Assembly: GCF_001640805.2 (NCBI RefSeq)
Contig: NC_066845.1
Coordinates: 16,060,307 to 16,124,306 of the forward strand
Direction of reading: 5' to 3'
Source: Lates calcarifer
Lineage: Eukaryota; Chordata; Actinopteri; Centropomidae
Length of the DNA: 64,000 nucleotides
Positions 49,691-62,720 of the stretch are shown piece by piece (the stretch's first letter is position 1; the number at the start of each line of letters is the position of its first letter). The notes under the pieces were generated by a model. That model saw nothing but the letters and a program-made list of their open reading frames with translations. It searched no databases and was not told the DNA's origin. The position numbers and the translations under genes are program-made.

Positions 49691-51630
49691 TTTAAAATGT
49701 CACTGTCCAAACTTTAAAAATATTTAGTTTACTAAGATATAAGAGAAGCAAATCAACATAGTTTACAAGCTAGAGTGAGGTAATGTTTGACATTTATGCT
49801 CAAGAAAATGACTGAAATGATTGACCAGTAAAATTGTTGCCTTTTAATTTTCTGTCAGTCAACTTATCGATTAATTAGTAATAGTTTCAGCTCTACAATA
49901 ATACATGTCACCTTATTTTTGCTACTCCCCCATTATATGTCTTTAAATAAACCCATCGTGTCAGCTTTCTAAGTCTTGTAAAAACTGCAGATAAAACAGT
50001 TGCCAGAAAATCGACATCCTAAATCATATGACGTCCCTTCCCATCTGGCTCATCCAGTTGCAAGGCATTGACAAAAATATGAAATTGATTTGGTTGAAGG
50101 GTGTTAAAGAGCCGACAGGAGAATGTCACAAACAATGAATGGTCACAGCTTGGAGGAAAATCAATGACAGAGGTTGAAGCCAGTCTAGAGTGCTACTTGG
50201 CAGTGTTACACTGTTTCTGGAAAAGAGCTGTCTTCTGGCCTTGGTTGGAAAACCTGAGAGGTTTAATGAAGGAGTATATGATAAAACTGACGACTGAAAT
50301 ATGGACATTGTTTGACTTCAGTGTGGGTGGCAGCTATATGTATGCACCATTTAAAAGTCATTTGTGATTACAGATAACAGTATGCACTGTATATGCAGGA
50401 CTGTATAGCAGAACCACAGTGACACCCTGATAGCTTGTAGGGCACTTGTTGTCACCTTGTCAATCTTATATGTGCTCTAATGTGCACATGTGATTATAGT
50501 GTTTGCAGTACAATTTTATGTGAATTTTACTGTGTAGATTATGATCCTTGGAAGGAGAAAAAAAATGAATTGGCAGAGCGTCTTTCAAGTGGACAAAGTG
50601 ATGAAAATCCCCCCTACTTTGTTGGGATTGCAGTTGTAAGCTTTGCACCATATGCTACTTTCCTCTTTAGCTGGGATTATGCCATCATTATTGCTGATAA
50701 AAGCTGTTTACTGCCTTGGCTCCAAATCGATGCTCGGGGCGCTCTGAAACTGGCATTCCCTCTCCAGAAGAATTCATTCCATGCCAGCTGCTCAGGATTC
50801 AACCCCCTTTGTTTAAGATTTCACAGTTTTTGTGATGTTTATTTTCTATTTAGTTTTTGCCCCCCATACCCCCACCCTCACACACGAGGTTTTTTTCTGC
50901 ATTAGCATATGTTTGCAACAATTTGACATTTACATTTGATTTACTTGCAGCAGATTGAAGGTGTCTGAGACATGCTTGTACAATACTCCTGGTGCTACAG
51001 TGCTAGTTAGCACAGCAGAGACTGTAAAATACAAATAATGAGGCCTGTTTTCAGGAGATGTTTTCAGCAGCGAAACGCAAACATGGCGTTGATAAGGCTC
51101 TGAATTTGGAGCAATATCCTAAAGGCTCCCTTCTCACAGTGTTACCAATCAATGGCATAATCAGTCAATGCAGATTCAGCCCGACAGCTGTGTTAAGATA
51201 ACAACTGGTTCTCATGACTATAGCGGCCCCAATGACCTTGTGTGCCTCAAATTAATAATGTAAAATCAACACAAGACAACCACCCCCCTGGTTCCCATGC
51301 AGACAATGATGAACTACCTTTTTGCCTTACCATCAAAGGCCACTCAGACTAAGACATGTTTCAAGGCATAGACCATAACGTCACATCTTTTTCTTTTTTT
51401 TTTTTCAACTTAGGCTCCATGTCCCTTAAATAATGTCTCTCACTCTTCCTCTACAGCTCCCTAGTACCCAGGGAAATCATACTGATCAATATTTCCCATT
51501 TTAGAGGAACTGCGGCAAACATTCACACAGGATTTACTGTAGCCCTCTGTTAGACTTTAATCAAGCTATAATTTAGATCCAACAAACAAAGGTTCTGTTG
51601 AAAATATATGGAAAGTCTGTTTGCTTGCTT

Positions 51631-51657
51631 TATCTATCTATCTATCTATCTATCTAT
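51631..51657. repeat. (TCTA)n microsatellite
   Basis: Seven TATC/TCTA units followed by a T-run. Confidence 0.95.
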
Positions 51658-53199
51658 TTTTTTTTTCATTTGCTTATTTTTCAGTAACTGTGTATGGTGT
51701 TCATGCATGTGCTTGCATGCATTCATAATGTCTTCACAGGGCATAAATCAGAACATGCTATCTCAGTACTTCTTTATATTGGTCAAGGGCCATTGAGCAA
51801 AACAGCTTAATGCGCCCTTAACCGTCTCAGTCATGGCAGGAAGTGGAAAGACTGCTGACTGGCTGACACCAGGGCTGACACCCTCTGCAGTCTGTTTATT
51901 GTTTAATCATAAAGTGTGTCTTTTTTCAATTTCTGGAAAAAAAAACCAAATAAAACACACCAGAATAATAGTTTTGGATGACTTTAAAAGAGAGATGAAG
52001 AAAATAAAATGTTCTATTTTAAGTAAGCTAGCACTAAGCCAGCTATTTTAGCTTGCTAACTTACATTGCTATGCAGGCAGTGACGTAAGCACAGATATAT
52101 ATACTTTAGGTATATTTTAGGTTTAATAACCTAATGGAAATGGCTAAGTTTACTCACTCAAGACAAGAATGATAAGAAGGCAAAATGTTGTTTTTTATTG
52201 TATTGAAAGCTATAGCTAACATCTTAACTTTCAACAATATGACATACAATTAGGATGGCTTAATACAACTCGCTAACCTTATGACAGTAAGACATATCAA
52301 GGGCTACTGCTAAACTTAAAACTAGCAACAATACAAGGTTAGTCTTGTTCACTGATCATCTCCTGTTTTTAAATCACAGTCTAAAACCTAAGAGAGAACA
52401 CAGTGATGGATGAAGTGTTTATCTGGTCTTCTAATGCCAAGGTTTTGGCAGTTGATATTCCTTTCATACCTCTTGGGTATCGTGTAGCAGCTCCTCATTC
52501 ACCTCATTCATCGAAACACAAACTTAAGCTTTACCCCATCTTGGGAGGATGACCTGAGGCAAATCCATAAGGCACATATAATCAGAATTTCTTAGGACAT
52601 ATGCACATAAAGGAGAAACTGAAGATGAATGCATTAAGGTGGCGTATGGCATGCTGCAACTTTTTCTTTAGTCAACAATTTTTGCTGAATGCCCCCCCCC
52701 AGTATTAACTCATGACATCTCTGCAAACAAGTATGGCTGCCACGCATGCTATGCAAAGGATTATATGACTGGAATGGAGTACAAGACATTTGGATTTGCT
52801 CTTTGATCTCTGCTTGAACTTGCTGGTAACTGGGTGACCAGAGTGCAGACTGTTGTTGACTGTTCTCCATGGCAGGTGGTGACAGAGCATGTGTGGTCCC
52901 CATCACAGGTGTGTGCAATTAGCCTGACAGCTAGTCCTGGATTGCCATGAAATAAGACCCTCTACTGTTTATGTGCCTGTGTGTGTGTGTGTTCAGGTGT
53001 CTGTCTTTGTGTGCGTATGTGGGCATACTAGTTACCAGCAAATATAAACTGCTGTACTGCCACAAGATCCTTTAACAAAGCACCGTGGTGCAGCAGGGTT
53101 AGATGATGTTATACAGCACACAGTGTGGATCCAAACTGTCTGGATCTTGTTGCGAGGTTAGAGAATCTGTGTGTCATTTATTCAGCCCCCTGTAATGGG

Positions 53200-53560
53200 G
53201 AATGGACTTGGAAGAGAAGAGAGGGTAATGTATTGGAAAATATCCCTTTCAGCACCTCAGCATTACTTGTCATAGGTCAGGCTTAAAACGTAGCTTGATA
53301 CAGTTATTAACTCTAATCCGGGCATAAACACAAATCCTCAAGCACCAGCCCAATTAATAATTTGCATAATTAACATGCATTTTAAATAGAGGCTGGTCTT
53401 GTCGTTGCCAAAGCAGGGATGGGGGTAATTAGGGCTAACGGAGCAGTGCCTAGGGCCCTTACCCGTGGACGTGCTGCAGTCGTTTCCAGGGAAGGGATTG
53501 ACAATAGCAAGACAAGCTCTCTCGGCTTAGAGTGAAACCCCCTTTGACAGAATTAATAGT
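53200..53560. promoter_or_regulatory. Candidate conserved noncoding element with octamer
   Basis: A repeat-free block centred on CCCAATTAATAATTTGCAT (53349-53367), where an inverted octamer ATTTGCAT (53360-53367) overlaps homeodomain cores, followed by AATTAACATGCATTTTAAAT. GGGGTAATTAGGGC (about 53423) follows. A strong composition-based enhancer candidate. Confidence 0.48.
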
Positions 53561-54119
53561 TGACAAACTGCTCCTAAAGCCCTGGCATTGTTTCTGTCAG
53601 TTGTTTGGTTTGATGTCACTGTTAGACATTATAAATCAATAGTGTCAGGATTTAGTAATGTTTATAGCCAGCCATGGTTTATTATTTCATGTGACTGTCA
53701 TGGACAAATAGTATTTATCATAGCTGTCTATAAATTACTGCAGACAGACTGTTGGTTTACCCAAACCCACTCTGCTCTTACAGGGCCCATTCCAACGTCC
53801 ACTTACATATTTAGAGTAATTTATTTTCTCAGCCGTAGGCCCACATTAACCCCTCTCTTTCCCACACTCCTCTGAGACTTATTGTAGCTTGATTGCTGTG
53901 CCTCCGCCGACACATTAACACATCAAAAAAGCTGATCAAAGCTCATTCAAAACTGCTTGTCGCATCTATTTCAAGACTCAACATATTTTATCTGTGCATT
54001 TGTTTTCAAAAGGTCTTAAAAAACAAAATTGACAGCCGCTGCCTTTCATGCTTTTATATTATAAACTCTCACTGGGTCCTTTTTTTAAGGTAGAAACGGA
54101 TGATTAAGTTTGCTTATTC

Positions 54120-54420
54120 AGAAAGAGGTAATTGTTAATTGTAAACACATTCATTCTACCAGTCGGCTTTCAATGCAACGAAACGGCCTTAACCTTTGCA
54201 TCAGTGCCACACTCATCAAAAACAATTAGAATCATCAGTTTTAATGAGTTGATTGATCAGTCAGCTCCTGCAACATCTTGTCAACACAGAGCAAGAACAC
54301 AATCACTGTATTCAGTGATTGATGCAATCAGGTAACATTATGTACATTAACACATGGATTTGTCTCATTTACATTCTCCATCATAATGAATACGTAACAA
54401 TGAGACGTTATTGACCAGTG
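54120..54420. promoter_or_regulatory. Candidate conserved noncoding element with two TGATTGAT sites
   Basis: TGATTGAT, a Pbx/Hox-type heterodimer core, occurs at 54250-54257 and 54316-54323. Also present are GGTAATTGTTAATTG (about 54127), AACAATTAGAATC (about 54220) and TTTTAATGAG (54239-54248). Two spaced Pbx/Hox words in a pbx3 intron suggest a Hox-responsive element, which is untested. Confidence 0.42.
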
Positions 54421-54589
54421 TGCTTTGTGTTCAGCAGTCACCATTCAGGTGTATTGATGAGTTTTATTCTTGTTTTTTTTTCCAAATAAACATTAACACA
54501 TGTGACTTCTATGATAATCTGCTTTGATATTGTATTAAACTGTCTTTAATATCTTTTCAAAGTTTGTGAAAGGGTTTCAGTGAAAACTA

Positions 54590-54780
54590 AAAAGAGAGGA
54601 GAGAGGGTAACCTGAGCTGAAGCCGTGATATTGATCAGCTGTGCCATCGACTATAAGGTCCACTTTCAGCAGGGAGGTCATTAGTTACTCCTGTGTGCTA
54701 ATTCATCCCCGGGTTGAGGCGTATCCGTTAGAATGCTAATTCACTACTATGATCTGACAGCTGGGGTAAAGAAAGGGGCA
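54590..54780. promoter_or_regulatory. Possible conserved noncoding segment
   Basis: Base-balanced, repeat-free, with GCTAATTCATCC (54698-54709) and GCTAATTCACTAC (54735-54747), a repeated TAATTCA word. Moderate candidate. Confidence 0.33.
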
Positions 54781-55039
54781 AGCAGGCTGCCGCAAAGAGG
54801 GAGGAGAGGAGGGGGCTGCAGCGGCTTAGAGGTCTTGTCTTGTGTTTGGGTAAAGAGGAGGACTTCAGTACATGGAATGTGCACGAAAAAAGGGGTGCGG
54901 AACTGACCCCTGCTGTCTTTGCCCCCCAGCAGTAATGATGTAAAAGAAAGATGACATTTGGTGTCCACATTTAACTTGCATTTGCAGTCCACTTGAGAGG
55001 TCCAGTATGCGTGACCTACCTTGATTAAGCCTGAGGCAG

Positions 55040-55330
55040 CCTAGGACTGTACCCTTTAGACTGAAACAAAAAGTGGAAGCTCACAGGAGAAAGCTGAGCC
55101 TGTATAATTGGGCCAAGTAGAGCTGCGGGAGGCAGCCAGTCTCCGCTTTGCCTTTTGTATATTCATGACCCCCCCGACTTGATTGATGGAAGGATAGCAT
55201 TTGGTGACACTGTCATTTGCAAGTTGAAAAGGTAGTGCAGTGGCTAGAGCGGCGCTGTGGCTGTGCCTTAGAAGGGGCATCGAGAGGAGGCTCATTTCTA
55301 TGCTGATGATATCCAGCCCCCTCTCATTTT
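55040..55330. promoter_or_regulatory. Candidate conserved noncoding element with TGATTGATGG
   Basis: TGATTGATGG (55180-55189) matches the Pbx-Hox heterodimer site type known from anterior Hox autoregulatory enhancers. The surrounding sequence is repeat-free and base-balanced, with GTATATTCATGACC just before the site. Confidence 0.42.
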
Positions 55331-56144
55331 CTTTGTCTCCCTTAGAAGGACATCTGCTGACAACACAGAGTTTAAAAGGAACCAAGTTGAAAATGAAAAG
55401 GGGGGGAAAGAAACATACATCTGTGTGTTTGCATGTGTAAAGCACATGGTTGAACTGCGATTTTAATCAGTCCAAAAGTTTCCTATTTGATATCTGCATA
55501 AATGTGTCTTACATTTCAGTGAAATGGAGCATTTTGAAGCAGATGGCTTAAGAAACATACTCAAACAGACTGTTTTTTTGATGTGGCTTTGAACCCATGC
55601 TGTCACCAAATCACCAAACATTAGGAAAAGGTAGCTTTGATTTTGACAGATCAAAATCACAACTCACTGGTATTTTTTTTTATATTTTTTTGAGCACTTA
55701 TTGTATAGTACGATACTGTATCAGCCATATTGCCATATAAAACAACTAAAGATTTTTCTATTACACTGTTGTCAAGGCTACTACACTTTTAAGATTGAAG
55801 ATAATTAATGACTATTGTGTTCACTTCCTGTTTACACCAGGTTGCCTTTTGTGAGAAAATAACAGAAATATCTGAAGAGTCAAATGAAGAAAGGAAATGT
55901 ATGACATCGTTAACACCATTATTTAGCCAACAGACTTAGCCAACTACAGGGTAGGCTGCAGCATTTTTGTCTTTGGCCTTCTTATACAGAATGGCTTAGT
56001 GGTGTAAGTCACTACTCATGATAACTGTTTGTATGACCATGTGACAATTTTGATTTGATTTGTTACATTAAACTATACAATGCATTAATGCACAAGCAAT
56101 TATTCATGTTAGTTTTACAGTGCAACTATTTGCATGTGGCTTGC

Positions 56145-56180
<36 letters not shown>
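56145..56180. repeat. (TTA)n microsatellite
   Basis: About 12 TTA units. Confidence 0.95.
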
Positions 56181-56182
<2 letters not shown>

Positions 56183-56519
56183 TAGTTACCTAGTGCAGGC
56201 TTGTACAAGTAATTACACTTATTACAGTACTATAGTATATGTTTATATACCAGAGTGCATGATGAATGAAGTAGTTGTAGACAGAAATGCAAAACTATAT
56301 ACCCTCATTTAATCCAGAATGGAAACACTCTCATGTCTTGACAATTAAGTTGACAACTTGGTCTTGAAATAGTGACATTTGACATCCAAAGGTAGATGAG
56401 ACTTTCAAAGCCAAACCATACAAAGATGTCTTAAGCTGTCCAAATATGTTTCACAGTGCTGTGCTTTGAATATATAAAGAAGAAAGCATGCTGGTAACAG
56501 AAATATCAGTTTCCTAGAG

Positions 56520-56960
56520 ACACTTCTGCTATTCCCTCAGCACTACAACCCACACTTATCAGAGCCACAATTTATAGCTGCGGTGTGAAGTGTTCGCCTG
56601 CAACTCCCATCTTTGTATTTACACCAATTAGCACATAAACTCTAATTACCGAGATCAAGGCAGCCGGGAGTCCATAAATGCAAAGCGACATGGAGAACAC
56701 TAGTCAGCTGACAGAGAGGGAAGGTGACAATAAATAGGGAAGTATCAATTAGGCATCAATGATGCAATGATGCATGTGCGTGCTGGGAGGTGTCACACAG
56801 GGGGAGGTGGGAGTGTGAAATGTGTGGGGGCAGCAGGGTCCACAGAAAGTTGCACAGGCTGTGGGGTCTTGTAACTCACATGCTGACACACAGAGCGGTG
56901 ACACGTTGACTGTACAACACGTTTCCATATTAACACCACGGCACAATCAGGCTTTTCTCT
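56520..56960. promoter_or_regulatory. Possible conserved noncoding block
   Basis: Repeat-free, with CACCAATTAGCACATAAAC (56622-56640), TCTAATTACCGAG (56641-56653) and TCAATTAGGCATCAATGATG (56745-56764): three TAATTA-type words in about 130 bases. Confidence 0.4.
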
Positions 56961-58659
56961 TGTGTCTCAGTGAAAAGTAGTATTTATCACAGCACTGTGT
57001 GGCTTATAAGGTAACAATTAACACATACTAATTTAAGGGGCACGTAGCAAAGTCAAAAGGTATAAAAGTTCAAAATAAGAAGAAATTAATATGTTACAGC
57101 AAAGGGGTCATTAAAGAACTGTCATAATTGGAGGACAGGTTTGACAGTTTAAACTTGTGTTTAATTATAAGGAGTAGAAACTCAATCACAGCTGGAGAAA
57201 ATAGAGGCTTCTTATAATGATTTGAAATGGATCATAGACTACACTTGAACCTCAGGTTAATCCCAATAAATTGAACTTGATCAAAAACCATAGCTGTAAA
57301 AAAGTATGGCTCTGCACATTAATCTAACAAACGCATAAAACAGGACTGGCTCAGCTCTATAAATTAAACTGTGGCTGCAATAATGCTGATCAGGGGAAAC
57401 TTCGCCAGCATTGGCTCAAGCTGCCTCTGTATGTCTGAAGTCTTGTTATCCCCTTGTCTTGATGTGGAATGGTGTTATCTGTTCCCTTCTCCTTGTGCAG
57501 CTTGGATTTTTTTGCAGTATGGCCCAGTGATGGATTTGCAAAGAGGCTGTTTACAAGAGAGTGTGGAGCATTAAAGAGCTGCCAGAAGGTCCATTAACAT
57601 AAATGTTTAAATCAGACACACAAACTTATGCCCCCAAAATGAAGATGTTTCCTGCATTAATCTTCCACATCTGCCTTTGGTCCAACAATTAGTCCCCTCT
57701 AATCCAGTCCCACATCTCGCTTAGTGACCAGTGTAAATAGGAAAAAAAAGACATGGAGTAGCAGATATGGTGTACAGTGTCAGTGCTGAGACAGCAGCTT
57801 TCCAGGGGCCACAGCAGGATTCAGAAAATAGTTCTCAGTCTTATGTATTACAACCAGGTTTGTGGCATTACTGTGAGGTCTCACAGACCTGGTGTGAAGC
57901 ACCAGACAGTTTACTTCTTCTTTTTTCTCTCTCTATCAACACATGGCTCCACTGCTGATTTAAAGCCTTGTAAAGATGTCTCATTTTAAATACTGTTTGC
58001 ATGCGAGCCCCTGGAAGACATTTCATGCTCACCAGATTTACATTATGACCATTATTATGATTTTATGATGCTGAAGCCTTAAAAACAATTTCCTCAAAAA
58101 TGCTTGGGAATCATCAGAGTATTGGCAAGTGTAAATATTTCCCTACGCTACATCTGTGTTTCTCCCCCACTTAAAGCCGGAAGGTCCCAGACATCACCGC
58201 TCACTTTTTTTTTTTCTCAGAGAGATAAAAGCTTCTCAGAACTGGAGGTTAATGACATGTTTTTCCTTGACCTAAAATCAATCTCAGGTTTAAGTGAACT
58301 TCCCAGAATTTAGAGAAACAATGAAAAATTAAGTGACACTCAGTAGATTTCTGACCACTTTTCAGAGAATGACCTTAATCGTGACAAATTCTACTAGAGC
58401 TTCATGTTCCTCACCTCTTTACTGTGGTAGCAGATTGAATGGTCTGATTCTTCTGCTGCTGAAATCAAGGATAAGATGACAGAAGTAGATTAGAGTGGAA
58501 TTAGCCTCTGCTTATGCTTATCCCTCACTCAGCTTCATTTCCTTCCATTATCTTGTGTTTGGAAACATCAAACCCGTTTATCAAAAGTTACCGTTTACAG
58601 CATATTTCACAGACACTTTTCTCTTGTCTGTTTCGTGTCCTGGAAGCGCTATAGGATGC

Positions 58660-59270
58660 AATCGAATGTAGCTGAGACAGAGAATAAAGCACGTGAATTG
58701 ATTCCTCCATCACCTGGATAGGCTGTTGATTTGGGGAGAGTTATCGCTGTTTTCCTAAGTGTGGCGTGGAGATTTGCTGGAGGGCTGAGTGATCGATTCA
58801 GCAGCCTGGAGCATCCTAGTGTGTTTATACATGGCTTGTATGGCAGCTTTCATAAGACATTTACCCCATGATTTGCGATGAGCTTATGTGTGAATAATTA
58901 ATGGCAATTAATCCTTAATTACAGTAATTAGGCAAGTCACAGGAAATTAGGCTGCAGCTGGAGAAGCCCGTGCCTAGGAAAGGGAGGACTGGGGCTGAGA
59001 GAACGTGCCATTTAGTGACAGTGGAGCCATGGTACAATGATTGCGTGGCAGGCCTGCACCAGTGTGTTCGCTTGCCAGCAGAGATAAGAATATAGGAAGA
59101 CACAGATGCTTCCTAGCCAGTGAGCCAGGCCCTGCAAAGCAATCATGAGCGCAGAGCACCGGCACACCCAATAAAACCTGGCTATAAAAGCTCCAGCAAG
59201 GCGACCTTTGACCTCAATAGCACTTAAATTTCTTAGTTTGCTCAAAATTACACGTTAAGAGGTGATGAAC
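58660..59270. promoter_or_regulatory. Candidate conserved noncoding element block
   Basis: About 600 bases, repeat-free. The core at 58895-58950 reads GAATAATTAATGGCAATTAA, then CCTTAATTACAGTAATTAGG, then GGAAATTAGGC, a dense TAATTA array. Open frames on the minus strand match nothing known. A strong enhancer candidate. Confidence 0.48.
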
Positions 59271-59359
59271 CACTTCAACAGGTTGTGACTGATGAGCTAA
59301 CAGCAACTAGTTAATGCTACACATTGAGCTCCTTTTTTTTCTCACTTTTATAAAACTAG

Positions 59360-59560
59360 ATTTACCACTTTATTGAGGCCCCCGAGGCGGCAGACTTTAG
59401 CACCCAATGTGCTGTTAACACCAAGTTTATGAATCTGCTGTGGCTGGAAGGAGAGACAGTCCAAGAAATATTTATTTGTACTTTCTAATAAAACAATTAG
59501 CCCCCTTAGAATTATTAAAGGAAACTAGAGCAGACTAGAGTTGTTTTGTTGCTGATTTCA
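59360..59560. promoter_or_regulatory. Candidate conserved noncoding segment
   Basis: Repeat-free, from the GGCCCCCGAGGCGGCAGAC area through AAACAATTAGCCCCCTTAG (59493-59511) to the AGAATTATTAAAGG run. Confidence 0.38.
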
Positions 59561-61029
59561 TTGTTTGGTAATGGTGGGAGAGATTAGGTGGATCTGTTCT
59601 GGGCAAAGACAGAGACAGAAGAATAGGGATGAAGCTCTCTGTGTCTCGTTCGGAACTCATTTGTGCTTTTCCATGCTTGCCTTGATGAATTTCCGTTTCT
59701 TTCTGCTCCTGTTGCTTTCAATTACACTCTTATTCACAATCCTAATTGATATGCCAGTCTCAGTAGATGAACCATGGACTTTTTACAGTCCATTTTTCTA
59801 TTCTTAGACCAACGTTTTTCCATGACAAAATGGGACTATGGATATCACAGATGTGATTTTTTTTAGTCTTTTGTTTTTGGCAGATGTTACTTTACAACAC
59901 TAAAATAACGTATTGCTCGATTGAAAACATTAAAATATGATATTCTTGAAATCTGTCAGACTAACTCTCCTATGGGGTCTATGTTTTGGAGTAATTAATT
60001 TGGACTTTTTTTGGACCCTCTGCCATTATGGGCCCCACAATCGTCACCTCCTTTCATGCATTGCATACTTTTTCTCTATATTTTTTTCACTGAAGGGCTT
60101 TTAAGCTAACAGGGAATGTAAGTGAGTTGAGGAGGTATCCAACTGTGATATTACATTAACCCATAGTGCTTGGCCATGTCTGTCAGTGACTGCAGAATAA
60201 AGAGAACATGGTCTGCTCTACTCTTTAGCCTTCAGAAGTGCTATTAGAAATAATGAGGATTTATAGTAAGATAAAAGACGCTCTCCTTGCCCCTGAATTC
60301 TGAATAGCTGCTCATATTCCACAACCAAAAGCAAAATAAGGCTCATTGGTGATGCATGCACAGCCACAGTAATATGATTAGTGTATGTATTGTATTATAT
60401 ATAACAGAGCCTCTCATTTCTGTTGTATTCAGAAACAAACTGGATGTTCAGAACCTTTACTATGATATGAGCTTGTGCTGTATATGTAATAAAATCTTTT
60501 AATCAGAGTTCAGTGGGCATGTTATGTTGCTTAGCTATTCAATAAGCAACTGTTCCACTGTCACACTCAGAGGCCCTTAGTTTCTCCTTTATGTATAACA
60601 CACAAGCAAGAAGCCCACAGTACCTGAAGACCAGCAAGGCTCCTCACTAGCATGGTGAGATGCTGCGAACAGTGACAAGGTCAGCATGTTCTACAGGGCC
60701 CCGCACATACATTCTTCACTATAAGTAATATAAATGAGGTTGTGTTAGCCGTAAACTCACAGCATGTTGCCTGTAAGCTAAAGGGTAACTGTGCAAGAGC
60801 AACGCCTCCACATCTCCTCTTGAGCAGGTACATCGGAATCTGCAGAATGAAAGATGGAGCCACCTGCTTGAATCGCATCTCCTGTATGAAGGTTTTGCAG
60901 CACTGAGCAAAACACAACTCTTTCCAAGTAGACACACACAGAGGCTACTGAATTTTCTCCATGATGTGTGTGACAGACGACAGTGCAGCATTAGCATGTA
61001 TCCACAAACTCAACTAAATTTGTTGGGCG

Positions 61030-61280
61030 TACAGCTTTAAGTGGGAGCAGCAGAGTTTGTGTTGTTAGGGGCATTCTTGTATCTACAGTGGTGTTTACTC
61101 ACATTGGCAATTAATTATTAATGCAGAAGCGCTGAGAGGTTACAGCGATATGGCGCTCAGGCTTTCCAAGCACTGTCTATATATGAACAGTCAACAGAGT
61201 GAGAGCTTCAAAGGAGCCCTCTGAAATGTTTCAGACTCTCATGGAGAAAGCTTATTACAGTTGAAATGTTTTTCTAGGAG
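61030..61280. promoter_or_regulatory. Possible conserved noncoding segment
   Basis: Repeat-free, containing GGCAATTAATTATTAATGCAG (61106-61126) and a base-balanced flank. Moderate candidate. Confidence 0.36.
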
Positions 61281-61549
61281 CCCCAGATATTCTTTGTGAA
61301 TGCTATTGCCTGGAAAATATGGGGTATTTTTGTTTGTCTATATCAAGAAACATGTAAACAAAGAGACAGTCAGCACTTGCAGCTTACTTGGCGTGAGTTC
61401 ACAAGCAAGAACTTGTTTGTGCAAAAAAAAATTGTTTTGCGAAAAACTGTGAAGATTTGACAAACAGCAAAGATGTAGGATTTCATTTACCAGTCCAAAA
61501 AAAAAATATATTTTTTCCTAATACAAATCACCGCAGACAGCATGTGCAC

Positions 61550-61800
61550 AGTGCAAGGTTAATCAATTTCTCCCATTAATTTCAGAGATCATATGTCCAA
61601 CAAGGCACAGGCTGTAAGGGTTTTAATAATGAGTCCAGAGATAAACATCAGTTGGCAATCTGCTCTTTTTGAGGCGTCTTTGTTGCCTGCAGAGCTCTCC
61701 TGATGACACCTCTGTGGATCTGCTAATGGAGGAGGACCTGTAAGGCTATCCCCTGGCCTTTGTCTGACCCCTTTGTGGAGCTGAATTCTTCAGATGTTTG
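61550..61800. promoter_or_regulatory. Possible conserved noncoding segment
   Basis: Repeat-free, with GGTTAATCAATTTC, CCCATTAATTTCAG (61573-61586) and TTTTAATAATGAG (61620-61632). Confidence 0.35.
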
Positions 61801-61871
61801 CAGGATCAAGTCACTTAATCTGTAGCACAGACTAGGGCCAGAAAAAAGAGGACAGGGAGAGAGCATAGTAG

Positions 61872-61913
61872 AGGGAGGAGGATGGGGGAGGAGGAGGAGG
61901 GGGGGGGTAAGGG
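61872..61913 (+). repeat. GGA-rich/poly-G tract with G-quadruplex potential
   Basis: GGGAGGAGGA units run into a nine-base G run and then TAAGGG, on the sense strand. Confidence 0.85.
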
Positions 61914-62099
61914 TAGCAGACAAGCACCTCACTCTGTCTGAAGGCAGAGCATTCAATGCGCAGAGTAAAGAACTGCAAATGTCTGCCTGTTCTGTTATGC
62001 ACCATTGTTTCATACAGAGCTGGAAATAGACAGAAACAGTGTAGCAGCAGAGCTCTGGCAGGCAGTGCGTTTTATTACTGCTAGACCATAGACATAGAC

Positions 62100-62720
62100 A
62101 TTAGTGAATATGGCTCATTAAATGGCATGGAATGTTACCATTTTACATAATTCCTCCTGTATCGTTGTTGTAAATGAAATCCCGTTTCTGTCTCTGACTG
62201 CACTCCAGTCACTCAACAGCCATTACAGCTTTCGCATCAGGCCCCAGCACTCCTTGAAAGCAGCTATCTATAATTTCAGGTCTGTGTCACACACAAAAAG
62301 CGTGCTCTACAAGCCTAATGGTATGGCGTGGTTGATGTGGAAAGGATATAGCGCAAATAAGGAGGAAATCTGAAGAAATACTTGAGAATTAGGCAATGAT
62401 GTATTCAGATGGCTAGAGAGACTAGGGTGGGCAACAAATATAAATAATGTATGTGGCGGGGCTCCTAAACATGAGCTGGAATTTGCTGCCGTACTTTTTG
62501 TTCTCAATCACCTTGATGAAACAATCCCGAAGCGATGGCTGTGTGAATGAGACCACTGACAAGCTGATTTTCCACCCCTGGCATGAGGCTGCTTTCTCCA
62601 CTTAATGTTCTCCGATAAAGTGTAGCACAGAAGTAAACTAGAAGAGCCTCCACTCCTGACACATGTGACAGTATTTGCATCAATTATGCAGTCTACGGCT
62701 GCGGCAGGGAGGGAGCGGGA
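62100..62720. promoter_or_regulatory. Possible conserved noncoding block
   Basis: About 600 bases without simple repeats, containing an inverted octamer ATTTGCAT (62673-62680) followed by CAATTATGCAG. No coding similarity. Moderate candidate. Confidence 0.38.

Noticed and set aside
51631..51657. Regularly spaced short repeat, checked as a CRISPR-like array
   Set aside because: It is a continuous tetranucleotide microsatellite with no spacers, in vertebrate DNA.
52020..52066. Imperfect inverted repeat rich in GCTAGC/TTAGC words
   Set aside because: Arms match only partially, and such words are common in old fish repeats; no family could be assigned.
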